A stretch of 64,000 bases of DNA. It comes from Thermopolyspora sp040678635 (GTDB taxonomy: Bacteria > Actinomycetota > Actinomycetes > Streptosporangiales > Streptosporangiaceae). The notes beneath the pieces were generated by a model. The model made no database searches, had not been told where the DNA came from, and saw only the letters and a list, made by a program, of their open reading frames with translations. The stretch covers positions 1 through 64,000 of the forward strand of contig NZ_JBFATZ010000025.1 in the NCBI RefSeq assembly GCF_040678635.1. The letters run 5' to 3'. Each line of letters opens with the position of its first letter. The stretch's first letter is position 1. Shown piece after piece: positions 58,070-64,000 of the stretch. Position numbers and translations under genes: made by a program.

Positions 58070-58939
58070 ATGATCACATTTCAGGCGGCGCTCACCGGCG
58101 CGCTCACCGGCGGACTGTACGCCCTGATGGCGGCGGCGCTGTCGGCCACCTGGGGCGTGCTGCGCGTCATCAACCTCGCCCATTTCGGCCTGATCCTGGC
58201 CGGTGCCTACCTCACCTACCAGGTGACCACCTCGTGGGGATTCGACCCGGTCGTCACGCTGGTGGTCACGGTCCCGGTGCTCTTCCTCGCCGGGGCGGCC
58301 CTGCAGGGGGCGTACGACAGGCTCGGCGTGGCCGGGTTCGGCTCGCTGCTGATGAGCTTCGGCCTGCTGATCATCGTCATTCAGGTGGCGAACAACATCT
58401 GGACCGCCGACTACCGGCGCATCGACCCGGCCGTCAACCCGTACGCGACGGGGAGGCTGAGCATCGGGCCGCTGGTGTTCCCGGCGAGCACGCTGCTCGC
58501 GTTCGGCTTCGCGATCGTGCTCATCGGCGGCGGATATCTGGCGCTGCAGCGCACCTTCCTCGGGCGGGCCATGCGGGCCTTCGCCGAGGATCGCATGGTG
58601 GCGGCGGCGTTCGGCATCGACCATCGGCGGCTGGGGCTGCTGCTGGGCGGCCTCGGCGGGGCGAGCGCGGCGGTGGCCGGCATGATCTTCGCGTTGTCGA
58701 ACAGCATCACGCCGACGACGCCGTACGAGTGGTTCGGCACGGTGTTCGCGGTGGTAATCCTCGGCGGGATCGGCAACCTGCTCGGCACGCTCGTCGCCGG
58801 GATCGGCATCGGGGTGCTGTCCGGCGTGGTCTCGGTGGTGTGGTCGCCGTCCACCGAGCCGTTCGTGCTGTTCCTGGCGATCATTCTGGCGTTGCTGCTG
58901 CGACCGCAGGGCCTGTTCACCCGGCAGGGGGCACGATGA
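58070..58939 (+). CDS. livH: Branched-chain amino acid-type ABC permease LivH
   Basis: The 289-residue permease has the LivH pattern of eight or so helices and the signature LGRAMRAFAEDRMVAAAFGI near 164-183 with GGIGNLLGTLVAG near 230. The stop overlaps the start of the LivM-LivG fusion gene (ATGA), so the two subunits are co-translated. Confidence 0.9.
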   Translation: MITFQAALTGALTGGLYALMAAALSATWGVLRVINLAHFGLILAGAYLTYQVTTSWGFDPVVTLVVTVPVLFLAGAALQGAYDRLGVAGFGSLLMSFGLLIIVIQVANNIWTADYRRIDPAVNPYATGRLSIGPLVFPASTLLAFGFAIVLIGGGYLALQRTFLGRAMRAFAEDRMVAAAFGIDHRRLGLLLGGLGGASAAVAGMIFALSNSITPTTPYEWFGTVFAVVILGGIGNLLGTLVAGIGIGVLSGVVSVVWSPSTEPFVLFLAIILALLLRPQGLFTRQGAR

Positions 58940-61236
58940 CCCCATCGACGACGCCGACCTCGTCGGCCACCTCACCCGGCGCCTCGTCCGGTGCCTCGTC
59001 CAACGCCTCGGCGCGGATCCCGTCCGCGGGCTCCCGGGCGGGCGGGTCGCGGGCCGACCGGGGGGTGTCCCCGCTGATGCGCGGTCTGGGCGGACTGGTC
59101 CTGGTCTGGATCGTGCTGGCGCTGGTCGGGAACTTCAACGAGGCCATCGGGCTGCCCCGGTACTTCCTGGTGCTGAGCGCGTCCGTGCTGTTCTGGGTCA
59201 CGCAGGCGACGAGCTGGAACATCCTCTCCGGCTATGCCGGATATTTCAGCTTTGGTCAGGGCGCGTATTTGGCGCTCGGCGCGTACACCACTGCCGTTCT
59301 CAACGGCAGGCACGGGTGGAACTTCTTCGTCACGGTGCCGCTCGGCGCGCTCGCCGGGGGCCTGCTGGCGTTCGCGGTCGGCGCGGTCGCGTTCCGGCTG
59401 CGCTCGCTGCGCGGGGAGATCTTCGCGCTGCTCACGCTCGCCGTGCCGTTCATCCTCGCCGCGTTCGCCCGAATCAATCACGACATCGACGGCGGCCAGG
59501 GCACCACGGTCCCGGTGCCGGAGTTCCCCGCCTGGCTCGGCGAGACCTTCCAGCACCTGCTCTACCAGCTCAACCTCGTGGTGGCCGCGCTCGCCGTCGG
59601 CATCGCGCTCGCCATCCACCGCTCCCGCCTCGGCCGCGGCCTGGCGGCCATCCACGACGCGGAGGAGGCCGCCGAGGTGCTCGGCGTACCGACCTTCCGC
59701 TACAAGATGATCGCCATCGTGATCGGCGGGGCGCTCGGCGGCATGAGCGGCAGCCTGTTCACGCTGCAGATCGGTTTCGTGACCGTGGAGAGCGTGTTCA
59801 ACCTGATGTTCCCGCTGTTCGTCATCGTGATGAGCGTGCTCGGCGGGCGCGCCCACTGGCTCGGGCCGGTCATCGGCGCGGTCCTCGTGGTGCTCGGGCA
59901 GGATCTGCTCACCGGCGAGCACCTGTCCGCGTGGAGCTCGATCATCTTCGGCGGGCTGCTCGCGATCCTGGTGGTCGTCGCCGGGGACGGCCTCTACGCC
60001 CGCCTGCGCGCCCACCCGCTCCCGGCCCTGATCGCGTTCGTCGTGGTCACCGGGGGCTGCTTCGCCCTCGGCACGCTCACCTCGGTCGCGTCGCTGCTGT
60101 TCGGCCTGATCGCCGGGGCCGCGGCGGCCGTCGTCGCGGGCGTCCGTACGGCCCGGCCCTCGGGTCGCGGAGCCGTACCCGGGGAGACGCGGGCCGAACC
60201 GGAGACGCCTCACGCACCGGAGACCGAGGCGGGCGACTCAGGCCCGGCCTCCGACGACGCCGACGCAGGTGCGGGTGCCTCGGAGACGGTCGCCGGAGAT
60301 GCCGCACCTGTCCCGGCTTCGGGCAGCGCCTCGGAGGCTGCCGACGTAGCCGCGCCCGTTTCCGGTTCGGGATCGGCCCCCGGCACCGTCGAGGAGACGG
60401 CTGACGCCTCGGAATCGCCGGGCGAGACGGTCGCTCCGGCCATCGACGACCCGCCCGCGCCACCTGCGAAGCCCGCCCCCACCGGCGGCCCGGACCGGAC
60501 CGGGAACGGCACGCCGCTGGTCGAGATCGAAGGCGTCAGCAAGAACTTCGGCGGCGTGCGCGCCCTCTCCAACGTGTCCTTCTCGGTCGGCGAGGGAGAG
60601 ATCGTCGGCCTGGTGGGGCCGAACGGCTCCGGCAAGACGACGCTGGTCAACCTGTTGTCCGGTGCCCTGCAGCCGAGCGAGGGCACGATCCGGATCGCCG
60701 GCCGGCCGATCGGGGGCCTGGCCGCGCACCGGATCGCGCACGCGGGGGTGGCCCGCACGTACCAGATCCCCAAGCCGTTCGCCTCGATGAACGTGCGGGA
60801 CAACGTCGCGATGGCGGTGATGTTCGGCCGCGACCACGCCTCCCTCGCCGAGGCCCGCCGCGTGGCCGAACGCCACCTCGCCACCGTGCACCTGGAGCAC
60901 CTGGCGGACGCGTACCCGGCCGACCTCAACCTGCATCAGCGGCAGTTGCTGGAGATGGCGCGGGCGATCGCCGCCGACCCGATCGTGCTGCTGCTGGACG
61001 AGGCCCTCGCCGGCCTCAACCCGGCGGAGATCGACGACGCGGTCGAGGTGATCAAGCGCATTCACGGCGCCGGGATCTCGATCATCATCGTCGAGCACCT
61101 GCTGCGGGTGCTGCGCGGCCTGGCCACCCGGCTCGTCGTCATCGACCGGGGCGTGCAGATCGCGGACGGCGAACCGGCGGCGGTCCTGGACGATCCGGCC
61201 GTGGTGGAGGCGTACGTGGGGAGGCAGAGTGCTTGA
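58936..61236 (+). CDS. LivM-LivG fusion: ABC permease fused to ATPase
   Basis: In this 766-residue fusion a low-complexity Ser/Ala N-terminus precedes a LivM permease (about residues 50-405; GYAGYFSFGQGAYLALG near 95, AEVLGVPTFRYK near 245). A disordered Ala/Glu/Pro-rich linker of roughly 120 residues (about 405-527) follows. The LivG-type ATPase (about 528-766) has Walker A GPNGSGKTT near 558, NLHQRQLLEMARA signature-like near 660 and Walker B VLLLDEALAGLNP near 680. The fusion ties permease and ATPase in a 1:1 ratio. There is no stop or frameshift between the halves. The stop overlaps the livF start. Confidence 0.9.
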   Translation: MTPSTTPTSSATSPGASSGASSNASARIPSAGSRAGGSRADRGVSPLMRGLGGLVLVWIVLALVGNFNEAIGLPRYFLVLSASVLFWVTQATSWNILSGYAGYFSFGQGAYLALGAYTTAVLNGRHGWNFFVTVPLGALAGGLLAFAVGAVAFRLRSLRGEIFALLTLAVPFILAAFARINHDIDGGQGTTVPVPEFPAWLGETFQHLLYQLNLVVAALAVGIALAIHRSRLGRGLAAIHDAEEAAEVLGVPTFRYKMIAIVIGGALGGMSGSLFTLQIGFVTVESVFNLMFPLFVIVMSVLGGRAHWLGPVIGAVLVVLGQDLLTGEHLSAWSSIIFGGLLAILVVVAGDGLYARLRAHPLPALIAFVVVTGGCFALGTLTSVASLLFGLIAGAAAAVVAGVRTARPSGRGAVPGETRAEPETPHAPETEAGDSGPASDDADAGAGASETVAGDAAPVPASGSASEAADVAAPVSGSGSAPGTVEETADASESPGETVAPAIDDPPAPPAKPAPTGGPDRTGNGTPLVEIEGVSKNFGGVRALSNVSFSVGEGEIVGLVGPNGSGKTTLVNLLSGALQPSEGTIRIAGRPIGGLAAHRIAHAGVARTYQIPKPFASMNVRDNVAMAVMFGRDHASLAEARRVAERHLATVHLEHLADAYPADLNLHQRQLLEMARAIAADPIVLLLDEALAGLNPAEIDDAVEVIKRIHGAGISIIIVEHLLRVLRGLATRLVVIDRGVQIADGEPAAVLDDPAVVEAYVGRQSA

Positions 61237-61933
61237 GGTCCGCGACCTGTCCGCGCACTACGGCGACGCGCAGGCGCTGTGGCAGGTCGATCTCGACGTG
61301 GCCGCGGCCGAGACGGTGTGCCTGGTCGGCCCGAACGGCGCGGGCAAGACCACGCTCGTGCACACGATCGCCGGGCTGCACCGGGCGACCACCGGCAGCG
61401 TCCGCGTCGACGGGGTCGAGGTCTCCGGGGTGCCCGGCCATCGGGTGTGCGATCACGGCGTGGCGGTCGTCCCGGAGGGCCGCCGCGTGTTCGGCCACAT
61501 GACCGTGCGGGACAACCTGCTGCTCGGGGCCTATCGGCGGGGGGCCAGGGGGGAGCATCGCCGTACCGAGAAGGAGGTCTACGAACTGTTCCCCCGGCTC
61601 GCCGAGCGCGCCCACCAGCACGCGGGCACGCTCTCCGGCGGCGAGCAGCAGATGCTCGCCATCGGCAGGGCGCTCATGGCCCGCCCCCGCCTGCTGCTGC
61701 TCGACGAGCCGTCGCTGGGCCTGGCCCCGGTCGTCGTCGACGAGGTGTTCGACGCCATCGCCGAGATCGCCGCCACCGGCGTCGGCGTCCTCGTCGTCGA
61801 GCAGGACGTGCACCGCGCCCTCGCCGCCGCCGACCGGGGCTATCTGATCGTCGAGGGCCGCATGGCCGCCGGCGGCACCGCGTCCGAACTCGCCGCCTCC
61901 CCTGTCGTACGGCAGCGCGTGCTCGGTATGTAA
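61229..61933 (+). CDS. livF: Branched-chain amino acid-type ABC ATPase LivF
   Basis: The 234-residue ATPase has Walker A GPNGAGKTT near residue 35, signature LSGGEQQMLAIGRA near 133 and Walker B LLLLDEPSLGLAP near 153, with the LivF C-terminal form. GTG 61229 overlaps the LivM-LivG stop. It is the second ATPase of the importer. A strong terminator follows. Confidence 0.9.
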   Translation: MLEVRDLSAHYGDAQALWQVDLDVAAAETVCLVGPNGAGKTTLVHTIAGLHRATTGSVRVDGVEVSGVPGHRVCDHGVAVVPEGRRVFGHMTVRDNLLLGAYRRGARGEHRRTEKEVYELFPRLAERAHQHAGTLSGGEQQMLAIGRALMARPRLLLLDEPSLGLAPVVVDEVFDAIAEIAATGVGVLVVEQDVHRALAAADRGYLIVEGRMAAGGTASELAASPVVRQRVLGM

Positions 61934-61951
61934 GCCCGTCGCACAACGCAC

Positions 61952-61987
61952 AGGCCCCCTCGTGCCCGTCCGGGCGTGAGGGGGCCT
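61952..61987. terminator. Hairpin terminator after livF
   Basis: A 17-bp stem with two G-T wobbles (arms 61952-61968 and 61971-61987) around a 2-base loop, 18 bases after the livF stop. Confidence 0.75.
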
Positions 61988-62092
61988 ACGTGCGCTCGCC
62001 GTCCCGGTGGCAGCGGCTTACCGAGGCCAACGCGGGCATGTCGCCGCCCCCGCCCAGAGCCACATCCGGCCGCGCAGCGAGGTCAAGAATCC

Positions 62093-62121
62093 TTGACATC
62101 ATGTCTACGTCTTTCTACATT
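62093..62121 (+). promoter_or_regulatory. Promoter with internal palindrome
   Basis: ttgaca (62093-62098), 17-base spacer, tacatt (62116-62121). A perfect palindrome gacat-c-atgtc (62095-62105) overlaps the -35 and spacer, a likely repressor site. It drives the MDR gene. Confidence 0.6.
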
Positions 62122-62176
62122 CGATGTTAAGAGCTTTTGACATCGGTCGCGGTCCGGGCACCGTACCAGGAAGGAA

Positions 62177-63199
62177 ATGATCAACGTGAAAGCCATCGTC
62201 TATGACCGGTACGGATCCCCCGACGTCCTGCGCAACGAGGAAGTCGAAACGCCCGCACCCGGCGACCGGGATGTGCTGGTGCACGTCCACGCCACGTCGG
62301 TCACCCCGACCGACGCCATCTTCCGCTCCGGGCGGGTGGTCTCCGCGCGGATGTTCACCGGCCCGCTGCGGCCGAGGCGAAGGACGCTGGGCGGCGAGAT
62401 CTCCGGGCAGGTCGTGGCCGTCGGCAAGGGCGTGACCAAGTTCAAGGTCGGCGATCGGGTCTTCGCCGACACCGGGTCCGCATTAGGGGCCCACGCCGAA
62501 TACGTACGCATATCCGAGGACGGGGCGCTGGCGATCGCACCGGCCGGCCTTGACCATCGGGAGACGGTCGCCGTGCTGGACGGCATGCTGACCGCCCTGC
62601 CCTTCCTCCGGGACGGCGCACGACTGCGCGAAGGGCAGGAGATCCTGATCAACGGCGCGTCCGGCACCGTGGGCGCGGCGGCCGTGCAACTCGCCAAACA
62701 CCACGTCGGGGCGCGCGTCACCGGCGTGTGCAGCACCGCCAAACGGGAGATGGTGGAGTCACTCGGCGCGGACGAGGTCATCGACTACGCCAAGGCCGAC
62801 TTCACCCGCGGCGGCCGGACCTATGACGTGATCTTCGACGCGGCAGGCAAGAGTTCCTTCTCCCGCTGCCGGCGGGCGCTGCGGCCCGGCGGGATCTATC
62901 TGACGACCACCCCCTCCCTCACGATCTTCCTGCGGTCGCTGTGGACGCGCGGGTTCGGCGGCAAACGCGCGGCCATCATGTTCACCGGCCTGCGGCCGGA
63001 CGGCGACAAGGCCACCGACCTGCGCCTCCTCGCCGAACTCGCCGAGGCGAAGACGATCCGGCCGGTCATCGACGGCGTCTATCCGCTCGCGGAGGCCGCC
63101 GAGGCCCACCGGCGCGTCGACTCCGGGCGCAAGCAGGGCTGCGTCCTGCTGACCACCGAGCAGAACGGCGTGCCTGACCCGACGGCCGAAGGCCACTGA
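62177..63199 (+). CDS. MDR-family NAD(P)-dependent alcohol dehydrogenase/quinone oxidoreductase
   Basis: The 340-residue medium-chain reductase has a GroES-like domain (KAIVYDRYGSPDVL at the start) and the NADPH motif INGASGTVGAAAVQLAK near residues 159-175. It lacks the four-Cys structural-zinc loop. A strong promoter with palindrome precedes it. It lies in the catabolic neighbourhood but is separated by the terminator, so linkage is uncertain. Confidence 0.88.
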   Translation: MINVKAIVYDRYGSPDVLRNEEVETPAPGDRDVLVHVHATSVTPTDAIFRSGRVVSARMFTGPLRPRRRTLGGEISGQVVAVGKGVTKFKVGDRVFADTGSALGAHAEYVRISEDGALAIAPAGLDHRETVAVLDGMLTALPFLRDGARLREGQEILINGASGTVGAAAVQLAKHHVGARVTGVCSTAKREMVESLGADEVIDYAKADFTRGGRTYDVIFDAAGKSSFSRCRRALRPGGIYLTTTPSLTIFLRSLWTRGFGGKRAAIMFTGLRPDGDKATDLRLLAELAEAKTIRPVIDGVYPLAEAAEAHRRVDSGRKQGCVLLTTEQNGVPDPTAEGH

Positions 63200-63276
63200 C
63201 GTTCAAGGTCATCGGCCCGGTAGTGTCCTGTGCTGCCGCAATGTCCCAGGGAGCCGGACGTGCCGAGGAGTCGCCG

Positions 63277-64000
63277 ATGAGCAAGGAATTGCCCGCCCGT
63301 GCCCGCGTCGTGATCATCGGCGGGGGGATCGTCGGCACCAGCGTCGCCTACCATCTGACCCACCTTGGTTGGACCGACGTGGTCGTGCTTGAGCAGGGGC
63401 GGCTGTCCGGCGGCACCACCTGGCACGCGGCCGGGCTGGTCGGTCAGCTCCGCTCCACCGAGAACGGCACGCGGCTGGTGCAGTACTCCGCCGAGCTGTA
63501 CAGCAGGCTGGAGGAGGAGACCGGGCTGGCCACCGGGTTCAAACGCTGCGGCGGGGTGACCGTGGCGCGTACGCAGGACCGGATGACGCAGTTGCGGCGC
63601 ACGGCGGCGACCGCGGAGGCGTACGACCTGGAATGTGAGCTGATCAGCCCCGGGCGGGCGAAGGAGCTGTATCCGATCCTGGAGACGGCGGACCTGGTGG
63701 GAGCGATCTGGCTGCCGGGGGACGGCACCGCCAACCCGACCGACGTGACCGCGTCGCTCGCGAAGGGGGCACGCGATCGCGGGGCCCTGGTGCTGGAGAA
63801 GACCCGGGTCGTCGGGATCAGTCAGCGCCGCGGCGTGGTGACCGGGGTGCGCACCGACCGTGGGGACATCAAGGCCGAAATCGTGGTCAACTGCGCCGGG
63901 CAGTGGGCCAAGGCCGTGGGCGCGCTCGCCGGGGTGAACGTGCCGCTGCACTCGGCCGAGCACTTCTACGTCGTCACCGAGCGGATCGAGGGCGTGCACC
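63277..64000 (+). CDS. FAD-dependent dehydrogenase (DMGDH/sarcosine dehydrogenase-like), partial
   Basis: The gene runs off the window; 241 codons are visible. The N-terminal FAD motif VVIIGGGIVGTSVAYHL lies near residues 11-27 and the second flavin-contact motif GGTTWHAAGLVGQL near 46-59. This is the DadA-type glycine-oxidase fold. TWHAAGLVGQLRS is typical of dimethylglycine and sarcosine dehydrogenases, whose flavin is often covalently attached to that His. ATG 63277 is chosen by family fit; a gaggag stretch precedes it. The C-terminal folate (GcvT-like) part cannot be seen. Confidence 0.85.
   Translation, partial: MSKELPARARVVIIGGGIVGTSVAYHLTHLGWTDVVVLEQGRLSGGTTWHAAGLVGQLRSTENGTRLVQYSAELYSRLEEETGLATGFKRCGGVTVARTQDRMTQLRRTAATAEAYDLECELISPGRAKELYPILETADLVGAIWLPGDGTANPTDVTASLAKGARDRGALVLEKTRVVGISQRRGVVTGVRTDRGDIKAEIVVNCAGQWAKAVGALAGVNVPLHSAEHFYVVTERIEGVH

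Noticed and set aside
58936..61236. LivM-LivG fusion as a frameshift or assembly artefact
   Set aside because: The reading frame is continuous, the linker has normal third-position GC, and the next gene overlaps its stop normally.
1..64000. Insertion sequences, phage genes or a replication origin
   Set aside because: No transposase, integrase, phage structural gene or DnaA-box cluster was recognised on either strand.

Overview
The window is GC-rich actinomycete chromosome, probably Streptosporangiales. I infer this from GC-rich third codon positions, many GTG starts, an FxSxx-COOH peptide locus, a Methyltransf_19 protein and a DUF1707 protein; the genus is a guess. No rRNA, intact tRNA, CRISPR array or transposase was seen.

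Left end (1-7.8 kb) is accessory DNA. After the first residues of a probable NUDIX gene come three co-directional genes less GC-rich than the rest: a DNA methyltransferase, a NurA-like nuclease and a HerA-like ATPase. To their right lies an isolated 3' fragment of a tRNA-Ala(UGC) gene, the usual scar of an integrative element. It is oriented so that the element would lie on the side of the three genes. A toxin-antitoxin pair with a perfect operator palindrome and two decayed genes joined head to head (esterase, MFS transporter) follow.

7.8-20 kb is ordinary chromosome: a DUF1707 protein, an oxidoreductase/AraC divergent pair, a duplicated small zinc-ribbon gene flanking an AraC/SnoaL pair, and a lactate/glycolate operon (GntR regulator, LldP permease, GlcD- and GlcF-like subunits, RidA).

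20-31 kb holds the most unusual block. It is an FxSxx-COOH ribosomal-peptide locus: radical SAM/SPASM FxsB, a HExxH peptide hydroxylase, a divergent NB-ARC/TPR protein, and a 56-residue precursor absent from simple ORF lists. Next to it is a SIR2 gene translationally coupled to a STAND ATPase with TPRs, both carrying a rare TTA codon. An MFS exporter and a CoiA-like pair follow. The arrangement suggests a peptide-modification and nucleotide-signalling conflict system.

32-48 kb contains a LacI-controlled ABC importer (binding protein, ATPase, two permeases), a Methyltransf_19 protein, an AEC carrier, a MarR regulator divergent from a glyoxalase-fold protein and an extradiol dioxygenase, a small protein ending in a RHIM-like amyloid motif, a large ferritin-like protein, an aldo/keto reductase, archease-RtcB, a HAD phosphatase and a secreted histidine-rich repeat protein.

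48-64 kb looks like one catabolic region for an unidentified nitrogenous compound: SDR, bicupin, amidohydrolase, 2-oxoacid dehydrogenase E1 subunits and a creatinase-like M24 protein on the minus strand, divergent from an XRE-cupin regulator. A branched-chain-amino-acid-type ABC importer follows (binding protein, LivH, an unusual LivM-LivG fusion, LivF), then an MDR oxidoreductase and the start of a DMGDH/sarcosine-dehydrogenase-like flavoprotein cut by the window edge.
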